A stretch of 64,000 nucleotides of DNA, taken from Rhyacophila brunnea. Its lineage: Eukaryota > Arthropoda > Insecta > Trichoptera > Rhyacophilidae. Position numbers and translations under genes: made by a program. Position 1 is the first letter of the stretch, and each line of letters starts with the position of its first letter. The stretch is from NCBI GenBank assembly GCA_022495005.1, contig JAGYXB010000366.1, positions 62,001-126,000 on the forward strand, given 5' to 3'. Below, one piece after another: positions 21,771-34,306 of this stretch. Below the pieces are notes generated by a model. That model searched no databases. It was given only the letters and a program-made list of their open reading frames with translations, and was not told where the DNA came from.

Positions 21771-24183
21771 TTATTTGATTTAAATATATATAACGTGGAA
21801 AGACACATGATTCATGACATGCAATGGCAGGTACCTTCCTACATATTTCATTCAAAAAACACTTTTAGAAAATAAAAGGTTTTTATTTTTTTTACTTTTT
21901 CCACATTTTATTTCATAATTTTGATATACAAGCGCTTTTATCCTAGCGTAAATTTTCAATTGAATGACAGTAAAAAATATAGGTACATATTATTGAATAA
22001 AAAAATTATAGAGAACGTCGGTTTCGATTGTTTACTTAAATTAATACTCACTTGTTGGTGATATTTGTACTTATTTATATACATTATGAGATTGCCTAAT
22101 TTTATCATAGAAAAATTTGCTTTGTTTAAAATTCACCTACCGTATGTTAAAAAAAGGTTCCCTATCAATGACAAATTTTGTATTGTACATTTTAGTGACG
22201 AACGCTCGATAAATACAAACTTCATTATTCCCATCCTAACCAAATAATAAAAAAATATATTTCCTATCTATAAAATATCCAAAGTTGTGTACCTATAATT
22301 TAATCACATAATTTTAGATATTTTAGATGCCTATTAATATTAATTATGCGTCAATGATAAATTAAAATTTACAAAATAAATAGCGTCGAGGAGTTCAATG
22401 AAAAGACAATAGGTAATTAGAGCTGGCTTCAGCAATAAAAATAATTACAAGACATAGTATGGTAAATACATTGAGAGAAAAACTTTTTAGTATTTATTTC
22501 TTTACATACCTACTTAAGTAGGTATTTTGAAGATGCTCGACCAAACTGATCTATTTGATTATAAACTATTGTCAATAATGAATTTCATCAAATCGATCGT
22601 AAGAAATTTTCTCACCAACACCACCAATTGTCTTTTTTATTGAAAACAGAATAATATAAATTTTTTTTTTCAGAATCTGGATCAGTATGAAACACTGTTT
22701 TCATTTATGCATTTTATTTTGAAGAAATTTCTATTTAGCTAAAAAACATGCCTATTAATATTAATTATGTTTCAATGATAAATTCAATTTCAATAATAAT
22801 AATAGCACACGTGTCACCGCATCAAAGCGGTCTTTGTATTAATTATTATTATTATTACGATGGCCGGAGTTTCGACCGAGGCAATGAATAAAAAAAGGTA
22901 ATAAAAACCGCGTTTGCAAATAATAATGAGTTTGAGCGGCTTGACATTGTGGCGGGCAAAGGAAAAGTGTGCGATTCTAGTAAACACGAGTATCTTCCGT
23001 CTGAACGCTCCCATTTAGTTATGTGTAAATGCGGAATCTCCGCCACACAGGTGGCTTAAAAAAAGTGCGATACGGGTGTCTTCCGTCTGAACGCTCTCAT
23101 TTAGTTATGTGTAAATGCGGAATTGAGCCACGCCGGTGGCTCGACACCGGAATCCCGTCTGAAAGAGGGCTAAGACTTAAGTAGCGAGACTATAATAAAG
23201 TAAACGATGAACTGCAACCAATCACAGAAATTATCAAAAAAATATCAGAAATTATCAAAATCCGTCTGTAAGACAATTCTTTAAAGACATTACAAGATCT
23301 CGGGGCAACACGCGGCCGCTTAGTCCGCTTACCGCTAGATTCTCCCCTGGGTAGATACTATTAAAATATATATTTAATAATATTATTTAATACTTTACTT
23401 TAATAGAATTTAAATATGCACACGTAGGTTATTAATAATGATTTAATTGTGCATATGTTTAAGTTTCAAAGAGAAGAGAGTTCTTTTATTTTTATATAAA
23501 GCCTTAGACATGATAATTCTCAATCCGCAATAAAAAAATTATTTATTTAAGAATACAAAACATTGTGGACATAACAAATCTAAATTCATGACGTACACAA
23601 CATGAGATTTAAGTTATTTATTATATTAAGATAAAATTGAATGAAAACTATTAAGTAGTAGATAGAAACTGATTAAAATTCCTCGTCTACATTCTGTATA
23701 AAATCGTAATGAACGTATATTTATTTCATTCGACAGTGTAGCGCCCAATTATCCTGGCGCCCAGTTGTCCCATTCCCCGTAAAAGTATCCACCCAGAATG
23801 GGCTTCGTCAAGAACAGCCGCGGTAGTCCGAAATAATTTTCAAATAATAATGCCATTTATTGATCTTTCAAATAAAAAAATGTAAAAGTTAATTTTTGTA
23901 TTATTTTTACAATTAACTGTTATATCGGGCTCAAAAATACCCATTAAGAAATAAATTATGTATATTTAAATTAACTGTAACGATATACCTACACTGCTAA
24001 ATTATTATCAGTTTTATTGAGTCGCAGGAGAAGAAAACAATAAATTAAACGCTAGATGACGAAAGTTAAATTAATTAGGTATGTATTTATCTGGTTTTCT
24101 GATATACCTACACTCAAATCGTAAGGACTTCATGAATCAATGGTTGCAGTAGTTATGCGATTATCTTATTAACCGATCACAAG
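21771..24183. other. AT-rich DNA with repeat fragments and a tandem duplication
   Basis: About 22245-22330 resembles the inner part of family D (tctataaaatatccaaagtt). A 40-base block (cctattaatattaattatg...) occurs at about 22328 and again at 22750. The interval 22968-23145 is a tandem duplication of about 98 bases. About 23540-23650 resembles the 3' untranslated part of the Jockey-type LINE at 30745-33487. No gene is supported. Confidence 0.45.
22968..23145. repeat. Two-unit tandem repeat, about 98-bp period
   Basis: Both units contain gtcttccgtctgaacgctc or a close variant, followed by catttagttatgtgtaaatg and cggaat; they start near 22985 and 23083. The second unit runs into the repeat shared with 19386-19500. 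Confidence 0.75.
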
Positions 24184-25107
24184 TAGGGAATCCAATCCGA
24201 AGCCAAAATCTTGATCCCGGGATTTCGGGCTTACAATTTGACGATCCCGGAATTGGCATTTTTTTTCAATAGTTAATATTTCATTTTTATATACCTATAA
24301 AAAAACGATATATTACGATCAAAAATAAAGCTAGTATAATTTATACTATATACTATGGAAATACATAGGTTTAATGGAGTAAATAATATGGTTTTATAAA
24401 TAATAATATTGTGAAAGTAAAACAGCTTTATTGAATTATGAAAAGATAACAAATACAAGTTCAATTAAAATAAAAAATAACCTATTGTGTTGACAATAAA
24501 TACAATATACAAAATTAAAGATTTAATTTATTAACACATTATTCTGAATATGCCCGAAAAAATACCAAACCAAGTGTTTCGTCATTTGATCTGGATCTAA
24601 TTTTGGTAGGTACTCAGGCATATTTTCAAATTTCAATAATTGTTATTATATTATTTTAAAAGGAGAGATAATAAATGACGTTTTTATTAATGACAAATGC
24701 TTTAATTTCCCGGATCTTATGATAGAGTTCAGACTTTACTGTATTTTACATCCATTAAAACATTATGAATCACCTTAATCGACTGGTACCTTGAACATTA
24801 TTTGAATAGTCAATTAGTGTAATTTTTATTGATGACAAATACATTAAGATTAATAACATCACTACATCAGTGTTTGATTTTTTTTGGCAGGAGTTATTGT
24901 GTCATAGTCATCATATTTTATGGCTTCATACTAATTTAAGCATAAAGTTGAGTCCATACTGGTTGGAAATATTATAATCATTATTTTTTTTATATTTTTA
25001 TTTAATTTTAAGTATTTTTTTCTGTTATATTTTCGTTTTTATTTTATTTTCCATAATTATCAAAACCGTATCAAAAATAGTTCGGGATCCCGGGATTGGA
25101 ATCGCTA
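24184..25107. mobile_element. Family G non-autonomous hAT-like element, copy 1
   Basis: A 924-bp element opening TAGGGAATCCAATCCGAAGC and closing GGGATTGGAATCGCTA. The flanks atcacaag (24176-24183) and gtcataag (25108-25115) agree at 6 of 8 positions, fitting an old 8-bp duplication. A second copy lies at 52141-52903 and shares the GATCCCGGGATTTCGGG subterminal block. No transposase was found inside; the interior is AT-rich. Confidence 0.8.
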
Positions 25108-26180
25108 GTCATAAGCGACTTTAATAGGACCACATTCACACTATGCGTAAACAACTGGCGTATATTGACCTGTTTGACCTTCGTAAACCGCTTGTTAGAC
25201 TTAATATTATGATATTGACTTATTTTTAATTTATTATTCATATTAAGATAGGTACATTAACCTAATTAACTTATTAAAGACATATTTAGGATTCCGGCAA
25301 ACGTCCAATCTTTACGGAAATATTTATATTTGAAGTGAGTTTTAAATTAGGTAAGTACTAAAGTATTGGACTATGTCACTTGATAAAAATCAACCATCTC
25401 AAAAAAAGAACTATTAATTCACTGATATTATTAGACCATAATAACCAGCGTGTAAATATTTTTTTAATTTTATTTCGGCTGTAATATTTTATGAGCACGC
25501 AATCTATTCTTATTAGACCAGAAATGGCTCCTAATGAGTTTTTTGTAAATCAGATGATGGCTATTTTTAAAGAAACGCCACAAAAAATGAAATGTCTGTT
25601 TTAATTGATTTAGTATTAGGCACTACACTTAAACAAAAAAAATATAAAACCTGGTTCTATGGCCATATAAGTAAAGATTACAAATGCTCTCTGCCAACAT
25701 AGGGTACTTCGAGCTAACGTCTATCGAAGAAGATGGCTTCTGCCCAAGCAACTTTAGAAAGGGATGTTTAACCATAAAATCAAACGACACAGTCCCTTTA
25801 TATTCCAGTAAAGTTTTTAGTGGACCTCCAAGATAGGGAACTGAAATTTAGCGCTTAACATTCTTATTGACCACAAAAAGTTCCAAATGATCCAAGTGGC
25901 GCGGAGCCTTCTATGGGGCGGTACAAGTCCTCATGTCGATGTTAACAAAAGCTTACCTCGGCCAGTAATAATTACAATATACTAACTAGTAACTACTATA
26001 CGATAGGTATATAATAGCAAGTATGTTTTAATAAAAATTTGGAGTGATGCGGGCGTCGGTTAGTAATTCGGCCATTTATCTAATTGATACCTTGATTTAA
26101 CACAAAAACCGATAGCCAGCATTAACGCAACTTGATAAGGATTTGATGTTTAAACTACTAGTTAAATTCGTCGTACTTAA
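25108..26180. other. AT-rich DNA, nothing certain
   Basis: The stretch 25660-25940 has higher complexity than its surroundings and may be decayed coding sequence, but I could not assign it to a family on either strand. The rest is AT-rich. Confidence 0.4.
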
Positions 26181-26184
26181 ATAG

Positions 26185-26340
26185 GACGCCCTTAGCTTAA
26201 TTTGTAAAACACATTGACGTGAATTCAGTGGTTACAGGTTAAAGTCCCGTTGGATGTCATACTTTTTCAAAAAAGTTTTTTTCTAGCAGATATAATATTA
26301 TACCTGTGTTTTTTATGTATATTTATTTTTGTATTGTGTT
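26185..26340 (+). mobile_element. tRNA-derived SINE, degenerate copy
   Basis: The stretch attcagtggttacaggtt then aaagtcccgt at 26222-26250 matches the B-box region of the SINE at 44900-45130 (attcagcggttacagg, ttcaagtcccgtcgag). It is followed by the same T-rich body start. The A-box side (gcccttagcttaattt) is only weakly recognisable. Confidence 0.5.
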
Positions 26341-26739
26341 ATCATATTCAACACAGTAGAACAATAATAATTTCACATATAAACAAAGCTTTCAATAGTT
26401 TTCTTCCTCATTTCAGTTAGTAAGCAATAGAGAGTAGTAATTCCGTTAGTCCGAAATCTGAATAGCAAAACATAAGAGAACATGTTTACCCAGATCCATA
26501 TTAAAAAAATACTATTTGTAAAACGATGGTAGGAAGAAATAATATATGTAAAGTGTCACATAAGGATGTGGTTGCTAGCGTCGTAAGAGTCAGTGAATAT
26601 CAAAATATGAAAATATTATAATAACAAAATGCGCGAGAATATTTTTCACGCTAAACTTAGGTTCATTAATTAAATTGTCAGTTATTAACTGAATTTATAA
26701 ATTGAAATATTCAATATTTATGATTTATTTCAGTATCAA

Positions 26740-27300
26740 ATGTTAGCATTTACCATTTTATGTGTGTTTTTGTTCCTGATTCGAAAAAACAGCGCCAATG
26801 TGTTGATAGTCAATAAGTATTTGAAAAATTATGGTATTCTTCAAGGTTTAAGCTTTGGTACAATTTTGTTTTCATTTTTATTTGATTACGTTGTAACTCA
26901 TTCTTCGTGTTCGCTATTCGCAGATAATCTTAAACTCTTTGAAACTATTGAGACCTTCTCATACCACACCATGCAGTCTGATCTTCTATTTCCGTATAAT
27001 ATGCCAATACACTTTGAAGACCTCGTATATATCTATTGAAATTATAAAGCTGGATTGGGTCCACAAAATATTTCTTCGATTTATGCATTTTATTTGCACG
27101 TATTCTTTTCTTATGATAATGAGAATCAAAAGCGATTTGTCACATATTTTCTTCAGGCTATGTTATCAATACAAATATTGTTGTTTACCGAAGAGAATTT
27201 TATATTTTAAAACTATTTTTTATACATCTTCTTGCATTTATTTACAATCATTTTATAGCGGCAAGAAGTATTTATTTTCATATTGCCACTAGCACTCGTA
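26740..27300 (+). pseudogene. Decayed Jockey/CR1-type reverse transcriptase fragment
   Basis: The frame at 26740-27039 contains GILQGLSFGTILFSFLF, a degenerate version of the RT block GVPQGSxLGPLLFxLF, and then SLFADNLKLFETI, where the catalytic FADD has become FADN. Downstream SDLL fits the usual LQxDL after that block. The remainder to 27300 lies in another frame and is only weakly similar. It is a dead fragment. Confidence 0.65.
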
Positions 27301-27539
27301 ACTCTGCGGTTTTCATGCCTACTTCCAACGCACGCCCGATTATATATTTTATAGGTAATGCTGTATATCGTGCGGTTAACGTTTTTGATAGCACCAGGTT
27401 TATATATATATATTTTTTAATTATTGAATATTTGTGGAAATTTATATTAAATCGTCAAGGAATTTTTTTTCTCATTAATTGAACTCTCGTGTTGCTTAAA
27501 CGTTGACTTTCACTGTTTTGCTATATTATATTGTTATTT

Positions 27540-27700
27540 CATATGCCCAAGCAGAGCTGCCGTTTGCCAGTGACTGTCGACACACGGGCCCAATTAGCCA
27601 CGTTGACTTGATGTCGACCATGACCAACTTTGAGGCATTTGAAAAGGTTACTACATCATATGAAGGACGGAATGATTTCCAACTCTCCTTAGATTCTTCA
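27540..27700 (+). pseudogene. R1-type LINE C-terminal scrap
   Basis: Within the frame 27503-27772, the stretch TGPISHVDLMSTMTNFEAF matches the C-terminus of the R1-clade element at 13546-15665 (VGPVGHCDLVSTRENFSAF). It is a short remnant of a related element; nothing else of the element was identified around it. Confidence 0.6.
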
Positions 27701-29609
27701 CTTTTAACTCCTGACTTCTCGGTTTCAGCAGAGTTTCAGTGCACGTGTACAGAAGACACATCGTGTCACTAAGGATGGTAATGACGGCAGACCAAGTCAA
27801 GATTCTTTTTTTTATTTTTTCTAAACTCTTTCTTTAAGCACCAATGTGCATGGTTGCTACATAAATCGAGTGCAGCTTCGTTTCGGGACAAGGAAGTGTG
27901 GTACCCACTAAATTATTTTCATTCTGACACATTTAATAATATATGTCATGGAAATGAGCCGTGCACAAATCGCGGCAGCATATAGGTACATGACAGGTGG
28001 AGTTGGGGTAACTCAAATCATTGCTTGTTATTATTAATTAGGACATATTTATGACTATGACATGTTCTTTTCTCTTTTCCTAGAATGTTTATCTGTACAT
28101 ATATATTATATATCTCCTAAATTGGATTTGTTAATTTTACTATACCACGTAATTATGCGGAGAAACAATTTCATGTGACAATAACGCTAAGAAACTATTT
28201 ATTTTGTAATGGAATTATTTGACCTAAAATCCAAATACGCCGTCGAAGAACGTGAGTGTCTTAATTTGATACAGTATATAATATTATCTTTATTATATTT
28301 TATAGTTATTTAAGTGTATATAATCTTAAAGCAAAATCCAGTGGATTAGTATCATTCAATTTCACCATCTAAAGAATTTTTCCTCATACCAACCCCATGT
28401 ATGTATACTAATACGTGTGAAGTGTTAGTTACCAGATTCCAAATAATATATTATATTATGAGAGCTCTAGAATCAAGAACGGTAATTTCCATTCTGCTCG
28501 AATGTTTGTAAGTTGATGAAAATGTTTTATAAATACTTAAATTAAACTTCTGAAAAAAAACTATGCTAAAATATATTTTTTTGTATACATTCAACATTTT
28601 AGAATAAGTATATAGGTACTTCGTTCAGAAGATATATCTATAAGAAATAAATTATACATTCTTCTTGACTTTGCAATATTTTACGATAAAAGAAACTTGC
28701 GTTTTTATTTCCAGAGCTCTCATATTGAAGTGTGGTCCTGGACCCACATGACGTATCAAAGTTACGATTCATGGATAATACAAATCGGTCTTGATATTCC
28801 AAACAATTTTAATTGTTTTTTTAATTGTTTTCTAGCTATTTACTGCATGAAATAATGAATAGGTAACAGCAAACTGGCTACCTATGTGATTGCAGCTGAA
28901 AGCTAACTTTGAAATAAGATAAGATTTAGAAAAAAACCATAAAACTGTATTGTTATTTCATTATTATTGATTTTGGATTTGAATTGTAATAGTATCATTT
29001 GAAAATTACTATTTTGCTTCTAGCATTTTGTTCATGTGTTTATGAATATTTTTACGAGAAATAGTTGCCATCAATAAATACACCCACTAAAAACTTGTGC
29101 CTGGAAACCAAGTACATATTCAGAGGAACACACTGATACCGCCTAAACCATAGCATCCTCAGAGGATCCAAGGCCATGAGGCCTGAATCATCATTAAGCG
29201 GATTCATGCAAACATGAGCTGATCGACTGCGAGACAAATTTCTGGCCATTAAGCTTAGATGTAAGAAAATTGTATAGTCACCGTTTAGAAACTTAGCCAA
29301 CAAAGTCTAAACTAAATAAGTATTATTTCATAAATATGTAGGTATAAAGAATACTTACTTTCTCAGCATTAATAATTTTATCAAAAGCCTTGCCATTAAA
29401 TTCGTCCCTAGCATAAAAAAATCAGTGACCTAGCTTTATTAAAAAAGAACATCCGTAAAAGCACTTACCTATTTACATTAAAGTCATGCATAATAATAAT
29501 TAAATACCTATAAATTCATTCAGTCCAAGCCATTCAATGTCTAATGTATTTAGTTTAAAATTATGTATATTAAGATTTTTTTTACAAGAATATGTCTGTG
29601 TTCATTTCA
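27701..29609. other. AT-rich intergenic DNA, nothing recognised
   Basis: Nearly 2 kb with no supported gene, RNA or repeat with clear ends. The minus-strand frame 29052-29303 (83 codons) is not recognisable as a known family. Confidence 0.45.
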
Positions 29610-30058
29610 GGGCTTGCGTAGACAGAGAGCGGTCAGGCGGTCTGCGTTCCGCGTTCGGAGTTCAGCGTTCTTTGTACTGTATGGACTTCATACTGTATGG
29701 GTACACAGCCGGCGGTCAGACCGCGCCGGCCAATTGGAACGCTAGCGTTCTAGAGTTCTATTCCCGGAATTACAAAGAACGCCGTACCTCCCGTCCAGTC
29801 CCGTCATAGGTATTTGAGCAGTCAAACAACATAGAGCGAAACCACACGGGGGAGTGAGTACGCAACAGCGGTGCTTTCTCACTTCCACTCGCAGTCGGAA
29901 TATAGCGGTCTCGCATTATGCAGCGCTTGTGTCAATACAACGTTTGTAAACAAATGGAACGCTTATTGTTGACCGCCACCTGTCTGCTGTCCCTGAACGC
30001 TAGCGGTCAACGGTCGGTTGAACGCAGAACTCCGACCGCTCTCTGTCTGCGCAAGCCC
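29610..30058. mobile_element. Family F MITE (Harbinger-like), copy 1
   Basis: A 449-bp element with ends GGGCTTGCGTAGACAGAGAG and complement of CTCTCTGTCTGCGCAAGCCC. It is GC-rich compared with its surroundings. The copy at 40667-41115 has the same length and near-identical sequence in the opposite orientation. The flanks are TCA on the left and TTA on the right. A 3-bp TTA duplication is seen at the other copy, which points to PIF/Harbinger. The frame 29537-29809 that spans it is a by-product of its GC content. Its right edge abuts a fragment of family E. Confidence 0.82.
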
Positions 30059-30145
30059 TTAAAAATCGATTGCAAGATTTGTACTGTATCAACAACCACC
30101 GGACAAATAAGAATACGAGCTAATAAAAATATTGTAAAATATTAG
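30059..30145. repeat. Family E terminal fragment
   Basis: The string aaaatcgattgcaagatttg at 30062 and the following accggacaaataagaatacg match one end of the family E copies at 38246-38704, 42236-42658 and 56905-57328. The family F element has apparently inserted at or removed the rest of this copy. Confidence 0.7.
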
Positions 30146-30744
30146 AGAGCAGTGGTGGTTTTCAATTAGCAGACGATGCAGTCGCTTCATTGGATAGTAT
30201 CGACATCTTCATATCATCATTCAATTCAATCATTACTATTGTTGCATTGCATAAGTTCATAATATTGTAATATGCGATTTATCGCAGGTACAATTTTTCA
30301 CAAGGATGCTCCTAAACCTGTCAGCGCGACACACCACCACATACCTAAGTCACCTAGCTAGTAGTCGTCTCATTAGGTTGACACCTCTCTGTGTCAATGG
30401 AAGACCGGCACTCATGAATTGGCGAAACCGTCTCAAAAATAATCGAATGTTTGCTTTAAAATTATGATAAAAGACAAGACAGTGCGGACGATACAAACGG
30501 ACACTAATGAATAACTAACTCATAGATGAGCACCCGTGGTTATAGCTGCATACCATGTGTTCATAGCTTGACTAAAAAAATCGAGGTGCCTGGTTATGAG
30601 GAATCTATCCGGTAAGGTACGGGGGGATTCGCCGTTGAAGCTGCGAGATGCTATGAGTAGAAGGAGGAGTAAATGTGGAACCCCACCCTATCCCGCTGTC
30701 TTAAAAATAATTTTAAAAATATGTAAGTACCTAAATATATTTAT
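30146..30744. other. Intergenic DNA, nothing recognised
   Basis: About 600 bases without a supported feature. A 30561-30800 plus-strand frame of 69 codons runs into the LINE 3' end and is not convincing. Confidence 0.45.
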
Positions 30745-30878
30745 TTTTTTCAAAATCAAATCAAATTTATTTATTTTACATAATAATGAACATAACAAAT
30801 TATAAATTCAAAGCTTTCATGACATGACATAAAATAAGTGTTAATAATTTTTAAAAATAAAAATACAGCGAATAAGTA

Positions 30879-32877
30879 GGGGAAGGTTGCGATCATTGGA
30901 CCAGTGCTTTCATTGGACCACGTAGGTATATAAGAAATAAAAGACGTTAGAAACCATCAGTGACCTCACAAAGCAAGCTTTCCATGCCTCTTCTGTGCCT
31001 CTCTTGTTTCAGTCTCATCTTGGATGTGGTAAATGAGTCACGTTCGTTGGTGTATTCATCGTGCATAAAATATAACAATCAAGTAAACTAAAACGAATGT
31101 AAGTATGATTCTATTTACTATATTTGGTTGTACTTACATCAATTATGTTAGGTAATTTATTACTATTTGCAACTATGATAGTAGTTGTTACGCTAATACT
31201 TTGGTTTTTTTGTGAAACTTGTTTTTGTGACAGCACCCGTAGTTGCTATCATTGGACCGTGGATAACCTCTACCATTGGACCGGTCCAATCATGGGAACG
31301 ATTTTATAACATTTTTCACATTATATTCTTTTTGCATTCCATAATGGCGAAGAGAGGTAATACTATACCTGGAATGAGCCCAGCATGTCATTGGCATTAC
31401 AGGCATTAAGGAAAAAAGAAGTAGGTTTGAACAAGGCAAGTCGAATGTTTGGAGTTCCAAAAGCGACACTGAAACGAAGACTAGATGGAAGCAATCAAAA
31501 AGCCAAAAAAAAAATTCAGATGGTTGGTTCCGAAGGTGATCTACCATTAGAATTATTAGAGACAGAGCTTTGCGAACACATTCTCGAGCTTGAAAGTTCT
31601 TTGTATGGTATCATTTCAGTAGATGTCAGGCGATTGGCATTTCAATTTGCTGCGCAAAATAATATAAAGAATAGATTTAATAAAGAAAAGCAAATTGCAG
31701 GAAAGAAATGGTATTACGGGTTTATGAAGCGGCGTCCAAACTTGAGCCTACGACAACCGAGAGCTACTTCATTCAACAGAGCTACCGGATTTAATCGAGC
31801 TACAATTAAAGATTTTTTTGATAAACTTCAGACATCTATGGATATGCATGACATTAACGATGCTCGGCGTGTATTCAACATTAATGAAACGGGTCTCTCC
31901 AGCTTGCAGAGAAAACCTAGAAAATTTTTGGCATTGAAGGGTAAGCACCAAGTTGAAGCAATCACTAGTAGAGAACGTGGCACAACGACCATAGCTGTAT
32001 GTTGTGCCAATGCTGCTAGCCTATTCGTTCCCCCGCTTATCATATTTAAACGGAAGAGAACAAAAGATGAATTGAAAGATGGAGCACCACCTGGTTCAAT
32101 ATTTACTTTCAACCCAGACAGTGGCCATATTAATAAAGAAATATTTTTTCTATGGATGCAACATTTTGTGAAGAATGTAAAACCATATCCAGAAAAAAAG
32201 TTTTGCTTATACTGGACGGTCACACAAGCCACACCAAAAACGTGGATGCAATAGATATGCAAAGAGACATGGTATAGTAATGCTTTGACTTCCAGCACAT
32301 ACATTCCACAAACTGATGTGTCATTTTTTAAGCCGCTGAGTAGTTATTACATAGATGAAACCGAAAAATGGCTTCGTCAAAACCCTGGGAGATGTGTGAC
32401 GACATTTCAAGTATCTATGCTCTTTGGAAAAGCCTATTCTAGGCTGCTTCTGTCGGTACGGCTGCAAATGGCTTTCTGAAGACATGCATTTATCCTCTGA
32501 ATAAAGATGTATTTGCTGACTATGAATTTGTGATAGCCCATGAAGAATCGGAGAATGCTTTTGGTTCATTTTTATAAAATATTATTACAAAGCACCTTGA
32601 TTGGACCACGTGTGTAAATTATTATTATTTTTTCAAAGTCCAATGATGGAAACTTAGTGGTCCAATCAAGGAGTATGTGGTCCAAAGACGGCAACAAACA
32701 AAAATTTGGTTTTCCTGTTAAATCTCGAAAATGGTTAATTTTATTGGATTGATGCTAAATGTATACATAATAAAGTAAATAATACATTGAAATGAACAAT
32801 TTGTTTTATTTTATCAATAATATTTGATGAGTTACACCATCACAAAGTTAAGTGGTCCAATCATAGCAACCTTACCC
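30879..32877 (+). mobile_element. Pogo/Tigger-like DNA transposon flanked by TA
   Basis: A 1999-bp element with inverted ends: left GGGGAAGGTTGCGATCATTG, right complement GGGTAAGGTTGCTATGATTG, each followed by GACCA. TA lies on both sides (30877-30878, 32878-32879), as expected of the Tc1/mariner superfamily. It carries a single transposase region (31344-32577). The motif ATTGGACC or its complement recurs about nine times, mostly in the outer 400 bases at each end. It is inserted within the minus-strand Jockey-type LINE. Confidence 0.9.
31344..32577 (+). pseudogene. Pogo/CENP-B-type transposase, inactivated
   Basis: An ATG at 31344 (MAKRGNTIPGMS) is followed by a frameshift into the main frame at about 31385, which runs to 32254. 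Residues 5-33 of the main frame are a psq-type helix-turn-helix (ALQALRKKEVGLNKASRMFG); a CENP-B-type second DNA-binding region follows (GKKWYYGFMKRRPNLSLR). The DDE_1 core starts with FNINETGLSS, where the family normally has NVDETG, so the first catalytic Asp is Asn. A frameshift near 32200 separates the second block, which reads LLILDGHTSHTKN in the next frame. The third Asp lies in PQTDVSFFKPLS (about 32310). The element is therefore dead by substitution and frameshift. Confidence 0.87.
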
Positions 32878-33487
32878 TACCTAATAAAATAAGAAAATAA
32901 ATAAAATAAGTAACAAAATAAAAGTAGATGGAAGCACACAGAGTGACCTTTGATAGACCCTATCTTAAAAACTTATAAAACAACGTCCACCTAAATTCAC
33001 CTCATGAAGTGGAATATATCAGTATCCGAAGCGATTTCAATATTAAACATGGTTACTGCCCTCCCAATTGGCATTACTAATGGCTGGTTAGTTCTGCACC
33101 GTGGGAGAACAAACAACGGATGCCCTCAATTCCTAAGGTAATTATTAGAGACACACAAGCCAACACCACCAAGAATGGCAGAGTTCACATTTACGCCGCG
33201 TATAAAATATGAAAAAATATCTATGTAGCTAAATAAAGATCCCTTCTAAATTTTAAGCTACAGTATGTAAGCATCCCTAAGAGAAAATCAGTCGGATAGA
33301 GCCACGGATAATATCCATACAGCCGAAAGTAAAGGAGTTTTAAAAATTTCTTTTGGACTCTCTCCACCATAAGGCCGTACTTCAACTGATGCGGGGCCCA
33401 AACGATAGACCCACTCTCAAGTCTGCTTCTAACTAAGGAGTTATAGAGAATTTTTAGTACCGTAACAAAAAATGAACCCCCCAAACC

Positions 33488-33894
33488 CATGGCGTCCACA
33501 TCCTGAAGCGGGCCCCAAGGCTAGGATCTTTGTCGGGTCCCCCTACCTATCGCTAAGGATACCGGCAGTGTGACGCTCCACAGTAGCATTTTCCAAATGG
33601 CGTTCACTGTAAAATTAAGGGTACCTTTTAGTGTATTTTTTAATACTTACATCCACTTGAATTATGAAGTTATCACGTAATGACACAATTAAAAATTACA
33701 TCGCACAACCATATATTTTAAAATATAACCATTAACAAAGGAAAATACCGCAGCAGGCGACTTTTTTAACTGTATTAGGCCAAATTTGTGATGTGTGTTT
33801 ATCTCACTTATTTGGTCGACTCGCTATGCCGGCCCCCCCATGAGCAAGGCCCCCCAGGCTAGAGCTCTGTCAGCCCCCCCTTGTGGGGGCCATG
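33488..33894. mobile_element. Family A MITE, perfect 8-bp TSD
   Basis: A 407-bp element beginning CATGGCGTCCACATCCTG and ending TTGTGGGGGCCATG. The flanks are cccaaacc on both sides (33480-33487 and 33895-33902). Like other copies it has GC-rich termini and an AT-rich middle. The 8-bp duplication suggests hAT-type mobilisation, although the ends are CATGG where most hAT elements have CAG. Confidence 0.9.
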
Positions 33895-34306
33895 CCCAAA
33901 CCACTAAACCTACAGAATATACTTGTCATTTTGAAAATTTACAGATGACTTATTTATTGTTGTGTTTGACAATTAATAAAACAATCCGTATTTTAGTTTT
34001 AATTGTTATGTAGTTACCTATAATAGGGTGGGGAGTTTTTTGGTTAAGGGCAAAATTTAAAGTCCCACTACTGAACTGTAGGTACACACTACAGTTGTTG
34101 ATTTATTTAAACTTGATTGATACACAAGTCATAAGTGACGCGCTGTTTTTTTAAAATGTATTATCAAACTTCCGGAAAAGCTGTATATAAGATAGCTTAC
34201 TTTTGAGACTAGACGCTAGATCAGAGGTTCTAAACCGTGTGCCTGCGGGGTTATTTTAATATCAGATATAATTATTCATACTGAGGTGGTGCTCCAGCAA
34301 TGATGG

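Larger units (their letters stand above)
30745..33487 (-). pseudogene. Jockey-type LINE 3' fragment, split by a pogo element
   Basis: The minus strand at 33221-33475 encodes the RT C-terminal connection: VLKILYNSLVRSRLESGSIV, ERVQKKFLKLLYF and a FRRDL end. The next segment (32880-33220) and the 3' untranslated part continue, but are interrupted by the pogo element 30879-32877. The rest of the 3' end (30745-30876) resumes on its far side and ends with an A-rich tail (T-rich on the plus strand). A second copy of this 3' region lies at 54649-55140. The 5' side is cut at 33487 by a family A MITE. Confidence 0.78.

Noticed and set aside
31828..32304. Minus-strand frame of 158 codons inside the pogo transposase
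   Set aside because: Antisense shadow of the DDE domain.
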